The notes under the pieces: generated by a model
Database searches by the model: none
What the model was told of the DNA's origin: nothing
The model's input: only the letters and a program-made list of their open reading frames with translations
Source: Fonsecaea monophora
Taxonomy: Eukaryota; Ascomycota; Eurotiomycetes; Chaetothyriales; Herpotrichiellaceae
Direction of reading: 5' to 3'
Assembly: GCF_001642475.1 (NCBI RefSeq)
Contig: NW_019173954.1
Location: forward strand, 186,001 to 250,000
Length of the DNA: 64,000 bases
Position numbers and translations under genes: made by a program
In this document: one piece after another, positions 45,659 to 57,056 of the stretch
Position numbering within the stretch: the first letter of the stretch is position 1
Layout: every line of letters begins with the position of its first letter

Positions 45659-48600
45659 GATTGATGGAGTTCAAATCAAGGCATGGGCAACTAATGGCAA
45701 TGCGAGTGCAAGTGTTTCGAGATAAGAGACAGGCGCGGTTGAGGAGCGGCGCAGGATGCAAAGAAATCCCAATGCTCTTGCGAAACTAGCAGAAGGGAAT
45801 AAGGAAAACCGGTGAGATTAATACTAGGCAAGGGAATGACGAGAGAATGACATTAATGCAGAAATGTATCACAAATGATTGAAGATGAATGATGAATGGA
45901 TGAAGTTGTTGTTGTTTGGATGTTGTGTGATTTTTTTCCCTCCTCGTCCGTTCCTGTTTCCCCTTGTGTCGGATTCTCGGTCGAACTCGCGGGAACAAGG
46001 GGACACTGAACTTCCATGCGCTAACGTACCAGTGACGACAAGGGGAATGTGGTACTAGCAAGACTCTTGATCAGACCAGGTTTAGTTTCCGAGGGAAGCT
46101 TTGTGCGTCGCAATCTCAACGAAGCAATTGGCACATTAGGCTATCGTGGTGCACCTGAAGGTTACCGGTTTTAGGCAAAGTGCATCACCAGCAGGGCATG
46201 GTATACGTGGAATACGAGGCCTAACGCCGCCTGGAATTCCGTGGCAAAGGGCTCTGAGTGGATAGGCCACGGGCGTGTGGGCTCCCTTCTACAGTCGAAG
46301 GAGCCACTGAGGAGCCAGCAGGGATCGTATTCGAATACGCTCCGAGGATGATAGGCTGCCTGGAGGCTCGGCGGTGGGGTTTTTGTTCTAGCATCGCCAG
46401 GCACCAGCAAACACCATCTGTTGGGTTCCATCATCGCCATCACCGCGCATCACCACCAAGTATGACCCCTGTTGCCCTCTCTTGAGCACTTTGAAAGTGG
46501 CCCGGAAGGAAGCACTTCCCAACCCCGAGGGGCCCCCTTATTTTCCCGTCACTCTCGGATCGCTTGTGTAGCACTTGTTCCGTGTCCCGAATTTGTTCCA
46601 TCTTTATCCATGCACAAAATCCCATTTAGGAAAGCACAGGCCACGTGAGTTCGTATCTTGCTTGAATTTCTTTCCGAGATGTGCAACTCCAAGATGCGGA
46701 CACGGACTCCATCAACACTCACAAGGTCTGTGTTATCCGGAGATCTACAGACATCGGTACGGACGTGCTCGTCAGCCTTGTCTACTGCAAGGTCTTGTTC
46801 TTCTATCGACCGAGAGGAGAGAGGACAACCTCAATGGTACCTTGTATGCGCTGCGCATGTTCCGCTCAGATTCAGCACCAAAATCATCACTTCACCTCCG
46901 TGCCACTATCCTCCTATGTTGTTCTTACAACCTCTTCCCCTTGAGTGCTCAACCGAGAGCAGAGTATCGTCTTAGCAGAACATAAGCGTGTGTCGCGATG
47001 GATGATGGAAGGGGGCCATTTCTTATCTGACTACGATATTCCTTCAGACCCATTTTCCAAACTCACCTACCACTAGGCCTCGCATCCTGGATGCTCCTTT
47101 TCGGGTCCTTTTGCTAATCTCGAAATCAGTGTATCTCCCTACTTCGATTTCCTTCCAACAGATGTCTCTCGGATTCGTGACCACGGTCTGTCCTCCCCAA
47201 AGGTCTTCTTCTCTCAACTTCTGCTGAAGGCTTGACTCTCAATAGATGGCACCCTCTGTCCTCACGATCCTCTGGACCTGACGGTATTCGCTCTAGATTA
47301 TTTCTGACTACGGACCCAGCTTAAAAGAATGTAGCTTACATTGACAAGAATGCAACTTGCAGACATTTGACGCCACGACTCTCCCCATGACGTACCCACT
47401 GGGCAGCAGTAGAAGTGAAAAATGTTTGGAGGTTGGTGCATTGCGTATGTACCTAGCAATCACTGCTGCAGCTCTAGTGCTTGTGAAGAATGGCTCATTG
47501 CTGTTGATGTACTTCTTTCATCTCTAGGTACGTTCCGCCAGTATACTGTCTCCGCAAGATCAGGGGCGCTCCTTTCTGTGTGCCCTTGAGGATACGGTTG
47601 ATATCACATATGAGGTTGGTCGAGGGAGCAGCAGGCACGCGACTACTAATCAAGCTTTGATCGCCCTAGTGCAAAAAGACAATATGTCTCTCCTTTGCTG
47701 AGTTAATGTTGGATCAGACGTCAAATCACGACAGATGTTCCTTGTGCTGGGAAGGCCGCGCACTCTCTCAATGCTTCACGGGACCCGTGTCAAGATACAC
47801 CCTCTGAGGAATGCTCTGACTCCTCGACAGTATTGGCAGGCGGTCGAACCCGCTGTTGGTCGCTGACTTTGACTGCTATCTATTTTGAATTGGGGACACC
47901 ATCTAAATGCGGCTGCATCCGTGCTCTAGCGCAGGAAGACAGACTTGCTCACACTCGAATTCAACGACACCGACTGGGCAGGTTCGTGCCTCTGTTCAGC
48001 CACCAATCTGTAATGGACTGGTGGTGTCCTGCAACCATCTCGTGACCGGAAGTGAAGAAGACTTGTGGATACTATGGTACCGCGAGCAACACCTATATCA
48101 ACACCTGCGTTTGGTAAGGATCCTCAACTTGGCTCCTTTTTGCACTGCGGCACCCGAGATTTCAGGTCTTATCCGCTCCGGACAAGATCGATGCGCCATC
48201 GGCGTTTGTGGATACGGTGATCCCAAATGGACTTTGGCTCCTGGACTTTGGCTCCGCAACCACCCCATGATTCGATTACTGTCACAGCCTTTTCTCTGAG
48301 ATGGAGACCTCGGACAAGACATGCCACACCACGACAATAATCTCACTTTTCGCGCGATCGCTAGGTCATGGTGCGAGGCTGAGTCCTCTGCTCCGTGATG
48401 CACCAAGCTTAAAGTCGATCTCAGAAAGCGGTCGATGTCCTCTCGTGAGAATGTGGATGTAATGTCGGAATTTGCCAACCCGTTACGAGTACAGAATAGG
48501 GTCATGGGTGGGATACGCCACCCAGAAAGATTCCAGAGCAAGCCGAGTAACGGACTCCTTGAGTGTGATCTTCCAAAGCGTCGATATCGGGGCCTGTGGT

Positions 48601-51600
48601 AGAAGATCTATTAATAGGTTTTCTATTACATGCATCGGACGTAAGGCAATATTGTGTATTATGCCACCGCCCTTCCATTCTTTAAGTCAGTATAATTGCG
48701 GAGGCCGGAGAGCCATTAATAGAAACATGTATATGAACGAGGTGGGTGAGATGACTCCTTGGAAATAGTTGTGGCGAACCACACTCGGTAGAGGCACAGC
48801 GTGTACCGTGTACAACTACAAAGTACTCGGTACTTGCAGGTACGTTAAAGCAGCGTCCATACATCCCGCGTTCCCGCTGCTTTAGTAGAAAATGTCATGA
48901 CTCGTACGTTTATCAGAAAGCGGCGGGATAGTCAAGTGGACAATAATGAAGAGTGGATGGGAGTTCACAAGAACAAGAGGATGTATGGACATATAGATAG
49001 TTATTAGATGTTGATATGTAGCTATGTATGTCTGGCGAATAGTGGCCGAGTCTCTGACTCTTTGACTCTGAGTGCGTGCTGGAGAGGAGGGAAGGGTGGA
49101 AGAGATTGGGATACATTAGGTATGTATATACCTTAGTGATACTCGGCACTTATGTAGACACCAAGTAGCTCGGGCAGTTATGTAGGCGTCGGGAACTACT
49201 CAGGATGAATATGTTATATCACGTTCTTTTACAAGCGAGTGCTTGGTAAATAAGCCATATGCCTCATGTATCTCGCAAGACAGGGCTCGATTTCGGATCC
49301 GTCAAGCACCCTTCTTGTACTGAACACTCCAAACACGCAAAGAAAGTGTAAGACATATTCCATCCTTTCGTCCATATCGTCGTCGCTGTCATTGTCGTTG
49401 TCATGAACGAGAGAACGGGACTGACTGTCAAGATCTTACTCATGTACTGTATGTATGTAAGCGGATATACTAGTGTATGTACCGAGTATATATATGTGTC
49501 TGTGGACCGTATGTACTGGATGTGTAGATTCGGGACCAGGCTGACCATCTGAACAATGTTGAATATGCTGAATAGACAGCGATCCGAAAACAGTGCGAAC
49601 AGTCAGTCAATCAGTCAGTCAGTGCAGGTCAAGTCGAGGAATGGTCAGATAGCAACCCAGGCAGCCAGACAGACACATTCCTCGACCCAGATCAATTGCC
49701 ATTTGTCAATTGCAAAGGGTCAACCGTCAACGAGGCTCGATCCGCACATTCCACACAAATTCTCTTTGTCTGATCTAGGCCTCTTCCCTTACCTCGTTCG
49801 TATATTTGGTATGCATTCATTTTCAGATTCTGGACCACACACAGACACACGCGTCTACTGCGACCATCACATCTCCATACCGCCACGCTACAAGTACTGC
49901 ACTTGGAGTAGCGCACCCAATAGAGGAAGGATAGTAGGTCCTGGCACATCTGGCCTGTCTAGCTGTCTCTCCCACAATATGGCCTGGCCATCCCATCCTA
50001 TCCCATCCTATCCCATGCTTCGCAAGCGTAGAGGTGGAGATGGAGCCGGGGCCGGAGCCGGATATTCCAGCCGCGTCATGTTAAATAAAGAAAGAGAGAG
50101 GGATGGAGGGAGAGCACATCACGCGCAGCGTCTCTCGCAAGCAAGCAAGCGGCACGCAAGCGGCTTGTGCAGTGCCGTGTTGTATTCTTTCATTCCATAT
50201 CAACTCACGAGACAAGTACAAGTACAAGGACCCATAAAACAGTGATAATGGTCTGGACCTGACCTGACCGATCGATATCCACAACCATCGGCGACCTTTG
50301 TTGTGAGAACCTCGAATGAATGAATCAATGTCTAGACCTGGAGGAGAGGTGCCGAGTAGCCGCGCATGAAAATCAAAAAATAAGAGAGGAGCAATCTACC
50401 ATCTGTGGATTTGTATAGTGGAAGTGCACGTGGAGCGTTGAACTCTGTGCCTTAGGTACGTACCGGTAGGCGCCGTGGAGAGGCCTGAACAGAGATCTAG
50501 AATGCCAGATGCCCGATTGCCCACTGTAGAGGATACTCGGCATCGCGTGAGGTGGTGCGATCTGATGCGACAGGCCGAGGCCGCTTGGGGATGTTCTGGG
50601 CAGACCTGAGCTGGGAGACTAGGTACATTCCAGACCACTGCTCCTCAGGCAAATTTGTATGTACCGAGTCACGCGAGGACAAGCCTGGGACGACGATCCT
50701 CGGCATTCCATGGGTTGATCACTGCTGATCTTTGCTACGCGTTCTGGACTCTCGTCGTCCGTGCGATGTTCGGCCGATATTCGCAATGTTCTTTGTTCCA
50801 ACTCTTTGTTCTCAATATGCCAACTTTTCCAAGATGAAGAATCAAGTTGATCATCCGGAATGGGAGGGAGCACGAACCTCTATCGGATGAGGGCCCAGAA
50901 TCACGAGAACGACATACATCCGATGCGAAATGTCTTATCGACCATAACTTGCGAGATGCAGAGTAGACTACTTTGTCACCTTGCTTCCGATGCGGAGAAT
51001 GCGAGCTGTCCGCGGCTGTTCAGTTGCGGGGGGGTTCTTTCAAAGATCATCTGCGTCTGTCGACCAGCCGAGCAAACAAAAAGCGGGGAGCCCGCCATTA
51101 TTCCCTTGGCCCCTCGATCTCACAAGGCGCCTCCGCATTTTCAAGAGAATAATCCGGAGAGGGATGAATAGGCGCGCAAACGGATGTGAGTGCAGGCCTC
51201 GGTACGCACGAAAGCAAGTCAGAAAGAGAGTAAGCACCCTCGAACACGGCCTTTTTGAGTTGCGGAAATTGGCCGCCGAGGTCGCTCTTCTGACTCGAAC
51301 AAGCAAAGCAAACACAGCCATTGTTAGCATTGATGATTGTTCGCCTCGCATCACTTTATTTCTCGGGTTGGGCGCGAGACAGGGCTCATGATGCCTGAAC
51401 CGGTAGGTGTTGATTATTCCGGCTGCTGCTGTTGTTGCTGCAAGTCAGAGTCGTATACCGTCACATGCTTGCCGACAGGCTGGCAAACGAGGCTCAGCTC
51501 AGCTCGTGCCACTGTCAGCTGCACCTCGCAGGGCTGTCGCGTCAAGTCATGTTGAACCATGTGTAATGCCCCCAAACCCTGCATATCTGACAAACATGGG

Positions 51601-54600
51601 CTGCATGCACACCATGTGTCACCCTCGCAATTGCTGTCTGGGGTGCAAAAGTGTGATTCAAGGTCGGAATGGTCATCAACACCTGTTCTTCGGTGCCGAG
51701 CCGCGTTGCGCACTGGCTGACGGCAACCAGACGGGGCAATTGCGACACGGCGACACGGTCAGCCTGAGTAACACCGAAAAGGGTTTTCTCCATTCGGTCG
51801 TCTGGCTCTATTTTGCCTTTCGCCTTGCGAACCCACCTCGTATTCGTCTTGGCCATGTGTGTTTTTGTGTGTCTCCCCGGGTCCAAGCTTGCCTAACGGT
51901 TCAACTCGCGGCACATATGCCGTGCTGATTACGGCTGATCAAACAGTGTGCATTGGTGCAAAACTCAGTGCGGGATGTGACCGTCTGGCCAAACACCGAC
52001 CACGGACCAGGCTGTGAATACTCGCAATCGAGGTAAGAAGAGCTGGACCTGGGCTTTTTGGAAGAGCAATGCCGTCGGGCACCTCGGTCTCAACGACGAG
52101 CAGGACCCCTAGAATCCGAACTGATAATATCGGGAACTTCCAGCCTTCAAAACTTTGTCGGAATGAGGAAAATTCGGAACCGGGCCCCTCACGACGAAGC
52201 CTCGGAAGCCTCGAGGACAAGAGTGCAGATGTTGATTGGACAACAAACGAGATTCGATATTAAGTGGGCACGCAATCCATCTTTCCCAAAGAGCCGGGTA
52301 GGATGGGTCCCGTCAACGAGCAGCGGTGGAGTATCTAACCGGGTTTGAGATGGATCTGACGGGGGATGAGTGGTGGCACTGGGGGCATTTTAGTACAACC
52401 GGCTTATGGGTCAAGGGACCCTTTGGTTGTTTTGTTAGAGTATGGGGACTTTACCCAGGAGGCTGAATGGGGTTCGTCGTTCAAGAGGTGGGTTTTATTG
52501 CACTGCGCCGTTGATCCACCATTGTCGTTCCCCGTCGTGTCGTTGCAACGACTTTGGGTACAAATAGTGACATTCCAAAATCCTTCTGGAAGATTGGCCT
52601 CCTCTGACCGGCATTTGCAAGTGCCCATGGTGCCATCACGGGCAGGGGAGAGCCGATAGTGTGGACTCGAGTGCACATGTTACAGTGAAGAAACCCCGTA
52701 CGAGAGGTAAAAGCAAGAAGAGGAAGAAAAAGGAATTAAAGGAAAATTGCGACATGTGGCTCGGGGCTCGCCGAGGTATTTCCAGGGGGCGGTGAATGTA
52801 CCTTGCCAGCAAAATTTTGGTGCGGAGGTACTTGGGGCTAGACTCGGGGAACCTCGATGCTTCCCCAATGGTTTGTACCTACAACGAAAGCCTTGCCGAT
52901 CTGGTGGGTGTGGAGGAGTACGAGTAGTACGGAGTAGCAGATTGCGTGTAAACTTCGGGTTTCGCAGATGGTCCCTAGAGAGACATTGCGAAGCCAAATG
53001 AGGCGCGGCAATCCATCAACAACCACCCCCAACCCGGCAGGTGGTCGGTTCCGCACTCATCTTGATTCTTCCATTCCTCGTATACCCATCCGTGGTATCT
53101 CAGGCAGTAACAATTTCGGTTCCTGCACACATATTCCTCAGGCATCCACATCCCTCTCTCCCCGAGGCATTTGAGGCTACGAATTCGTGGGAAGTTTCGT
53201 CGCCTTGCCCACGAGAAGCGCCCACGCACCGCACCCACTACTAGCTAGCCCCGCCCTGCCCGCGACACCCTTCTCTTTAGTTAAGTCCCCGGCTTCATTT
53301 TCTGGCGCCCGGAAACGACCGACTAGGGGTTTTGGGGGGTACCGGTGAGTGGCTGGCCCTAGAGTAGGTAGGCTTTAGGTGCTATTCGGGTGGACGAGTT
53401 GGGCAGCAACTTTGAGGTGTGCCTCACCCCCAGAGTTGGAGAATGCCTGGAGTGAGTCAGTCAGATATTATTCCCTTGATGTGTTGGCCGTTGACTAGGA
53501 GAGTTGTATCTGCCGAGGGATCATAGTGGGAGGGAGACATGTAAAGGATCCCACCGACTCTGTCTGCATCTCGTAATGCGAAGAATAATGAACAAAGCAG
53601 GAAAACAACAGACAACGTGGGATGAAGCAAGTACGAGAAAGAGCAACCACCAACGTCATTGCCCAAGCACTCACTTGTATAACACAACACCATCTCTGGG
53701 AGAATAATCAAGCCTTAACTCATACGAAAAAACCGACACGGAGAACAAGGCCGGTCCAGCCATGTTCTCGGCCCTTTCTACTTGGATATATTATTATGAG
53801 ATGTCGAGGTCCTTCCGCATCCAGCAATTCCAAAGCTTGGAGAGACATCGCTAGGGTCGCTGTCTGCTGAAGTAATCGTTTCCGGCCACTGCCAGCAAAT
53901 AATTAATGGACAACTTCTTACTCAGGGCACACCAAGGGTCTAGAAGAGATGACAGAGGCTGTGATCGTCATAATGGTAATGATAATAATAATGAGTTGAC
54001 AGAACTAATTTTGGGGGTTTGGTGTTGGTGTGGGTGATACAAGGTGACGAGTATAGAATGCCTGCGCCTTGTATCACCCGGGGCCGGTATCAGCACCATA
54101 TCAGCATCAACTGTACTCAGTCGAACAATAATAAGTAGTACGTTTGTACATACATAGCACAAAGGATGACCCGATCCTTGTTTGCAATCATCATCACCAT
54201 CATCAACGGATGTCCGAATGCGGCATTATACTACCAGTATACCATCACCGACCACCATACAAAATGCTCCCCAAATGTGTGCCTGAGTCATCGCACTTTT
54301 GTTGGTAGTGCACCTTTTGCTTCATTTTTGGCTAGTTCGGTAAGAGAGAATGTTGACAACAAAGTCCGTCTGACAGCGACCAGACCTACTCGTTCATACC
54401 TACGTGTAACGAGTCGTTGTCGTGATCGCCGTGGGATTCCTTCTTGGCCCATCTCCTCAATCACTATCACTTCATTGCCGGTTGTCGCAAATTGACTTCC
54501 TGAATTAGCATCTCTGTGTGATGATAGGAGGAACCAGACATGTTCCACCCGAACGAATCTCGACCTGGCCAGGCATTTGTCGCGTGGTACTGGCCCGATG

Positions 54601-54779
54601 ATGCCCTTTTAGCCGGGGTGGAGGCCAGCTGCGACCCCCCTTATTGACTTGTTTGTTGGCGAGTCAGGCACTGGGTCTTGGGCACTGGGTGCAACGGGCG
54701 TGGGGTACTCTACCTAGGGGGAGGATAACAGGCCTGGAAGCCTGGAACTCTACCTACCAAAGTCCTTTGTAGGGGGTCC
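45659..54779. other. 9.1 kb without a supported gene
   Basis: The left end is the promoter of the PDR gene. Beyond that, all open frames are short or low in complexity, and none has a domain or splice chain I can defend. GTAC-rich motifs occur at 48803-48845, 50213-50229 and 52918-52930. CAGT repeats lie at about 49604-49623 and CCCATCCTAT repeats at about 49992-50016. Degraded gene remnants around 47.0-48.3 kb are possible but not demonstrable by eye. Confidence 0.55.
50213..50229. repeat. GTAC-rich motif
   Basis: CAAGTACAAGTACAAGG, the reverse-complement form of the dispersed ACTTGTAC motif. Confidence 0.75.
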
Positions 54780-56408
54780 ACGGGCCTCTATGGGCCTCAC
54801 AACGGGGCTCACCAGGCTCAACCTAGGGATTTCATCGGGACAGATCTCGGCTCCTCTAGGCTTTGAAGCACTGACTCTTCCCCTTCCCCCATTCCGTGAG
54901 CCCGCTGCACCCGCACGGCCACCCAACCAGTATTACTCGCAGCCCCCTGTCACCGCCTTGTCACCGCCAAATCCCTTTTGCTCCAATTTGATTCACTCCC
55001 CCGTCTTCCGTCCTCAGCTTCCAAGACATACATTCTCGTCCAACCCACGTTCATGGTCTCGTTTGCGATCCTCCCATTCGACGCTTTTCGTTTAACCCCC
55101 GTGGCTTGCGCCTCGAGCCTAGCTCATCACTCGCCCTCGGTTGCCTGGCTGAAGGGCTCGACTGCGCTCGGTGTCACATTCACCCTTCACACAACAATCA
55201 GAATCCAACCCTTATTCAGGCGGTCTACTGACCGACAGTCAGCGCTGCGGACAAGGACAACAAATCAATCCTATTTGGGGGGTTTGCCTTTTCTTGCTGG
55301 TTGTTAACGGGCAAGACAGGCTTTGCTGTTATAATCCTCTCTTCCTGCCACGTCTGCCTACTTGTCCTTGACAACCCTTTTCAAACTCAGCAACACTCAA
55401 CCTTTGATCACCATCACCGAAACCCTGAGGTCCCTTCGGTACCGCATCACACACTATCAACTATCGAACATCGCTATCGAAAACCCCCTGCGTCCCATCA
55501 CTTCAACGGTCCGCTCATTCCGACCTGTCTGAAACCAGCCACTCAGACGCGAATTCGCTAGCCTCTCGCGGAATTCTCACAGAATCAACACGGTGCCAAA
55601 AAGCGACAAACTTTTTGCCGCTTGCTCTCCCACCCCCCCACAACCCGGTCGCAACAAACGCTACCAAGTACGACCCATACGACCCAAGGGGGCCATTCTC
55701 CGAACCCTGGTTTTGTCTTCTTTTCCCGTCCTAGGTCCGAGGTCGCACCGCTCCATCGGGTTTTCGCCATTCTCCATCCATAGCCCAAAAGGAAAAAACA
55801 AGGGAAAAAGGGCACGGGGAAGGGGCAAAACAGTGATACGGACTAATTTACTTCTACCACCCTCGCGTCCACGAACAAACATTAATAACCAGGATTATTC
55901 CCCCTTCTTCCCATTTGATCTTCGAAACACTTCCGCAGAAGAGGACCTACTCGCAAGAGGACCTTTGTTCGCGACCTGGCACCCAGCACAGCCGCCCTGG
56001 ACGAGGCATATATTAGCCACTGGGATTCCATCAACATCCACGCTCACCGAACCGGGCCAACCACCGAGACGAGCAACAGCGGCAAGTCGACCGATCACAA
56101 ACCCCATCACGCCGAGTCACCGTTCTCCGGCCTTCTCCTGAACTCCAGGTCGTTTAGCCGATCCTGATCCGTGGGATTGACTCGACGCAAACATATTACT
56201 CGCACATTGCATCACCACCCGCAACCATCCATCCGTTGCCACACTCCCGCAACTGGGAACCCGAATCCCGGATCTGGCGACCACTAGCAAACCCCATCAT
56301 AATAACATCACGGGCCCCCCAAACTCTGTGCTTGTATATCAAACTCGACACCCCCGTCGCGTCTTGCATCAACATCGTCGTCTCTTCCAACCACGCACAG
56401 ACAGCAAA
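54780..56408 (+). promoter_or_regulatory. Pyrimidine-rich promoter and probable long 5' leader of the gene at 56409
   Basis: About 1.6 kb is strongly C/T-rich on the plus strand, with CCATC/CACTC-like runs typical of long fungal promoters and leaders. Several short upstream open frames are present. No protein domain is recognisable in any of them. Confidence 0.45.
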
Positions 56409-57056
56409 ATGTTCTTCTCGTCGCCCACCTCCAACATTACTCCAGCCATGACATCGGTAGCTATGTCGCGTTCAGACTCTCGCGACTCCACCACGTCCAA
56501 CACCTACTCATACGCGCCTACTTCTGCCTACACGGCACTGGTGTGCGCGTCACCCACTTCGGCGTGGCCCAGTTCTCAAGCACTGGCACGAACAGACAGC
56601 ACCGCATCCAACTCAACCTCGTCATCACAAACACAATCCATCGCCATGCGCCGCGACAGCAGCAATTCAACATGGATGCCTAGTCCCTACCGATCATGCA
56701 TGTCACCGTTCGGCGCTGAGCCCAACTCATACCTCTCCGACGATGACTTGCTCTGTCCTGCCGAAGACCTCAGCCTGCCCGTGGAGACCATCCCGGCACT
56801 GGCACCAAAGAAGGAGCTGACCACCGAGGAGCAAATCGCCTTCCTCCGAGAACTCCAAGAGAAAGAGGCCGCGTCCAACCTCCCCCAGGCAGCAGCTCAC
56901 TATGCACGGGACGCCGACGCAAAGCGCAGAGTCGTCCGCTTCGCCAACCCGGACAGCAATGGTGCCAGCAAGTCCCGACGACCCAGTGCCAGCGCGCTCA
57001 AGAGGCGTCAGACCATGCAACGACGTGGCACCAGCTGTTTGAACGGCCCTCAATGA
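56409..57056 (+). CDS. Small Ser/Thr-rich disordered protein, function unknown
   Basis: Single-exon frame of 215 residues; the first ATG in frame is at 56409. The N-terminal ~105 residues are Ser/Thr-rich and look disordered. The motif SYLSDDDLLCPAEDLSLP follows (residues ~107-124), then a charged helix, ELTTEEQIAFLRELQEKEA. The basic C-terminus holds RRVVRFANPD and RRPSASALKRRQTMQRRG. The SYLSDDDLL pattern recalls small proteins seen in several filamentous ascomycetes, but I cannot name the family or a function. The Arg/Lys-rich tail could be a nuclear signal, and RRPSAS and RRDSS resemble basophilic kinase sites. The clean frame, coding-like composition and long pyrimidine-rich leader support a real gene. 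Confidence 0.65.
   Translation: MFFSSPTSNITPAMTSVAMSRSDSRDSTTSNTYSYAPTSAYTALVCASPTSAWPSSQALARTDSTASNSTSSSQTQSIAMRRDSSNSTWMPSPYRSCMSPFGAEPNSYLSDDDLLCPAEDLSLPVETIPALAPKKELTTEEQIAFLRELQEKEAASNLPQAAAHYARDADAKRRVVRFANPDSNGASKSRRPSASALKRRQTMQRRGTSCLNGPQ

Noticed and set aside
47640..47870. Segment reading FLVLGRPRTLS, faintly like the GRP motif of fungal transcription-factor middle domains
   Set aside because: The match is too short, stops surround it in the same frame, and no zinc cluster or further domain blocks are nearby.
49556..50245. 229-codon open frame
   Set aside because: It covers short tandem repeats (CAGT, CCCATCCTAT) and shows no domain or coding-like composition.
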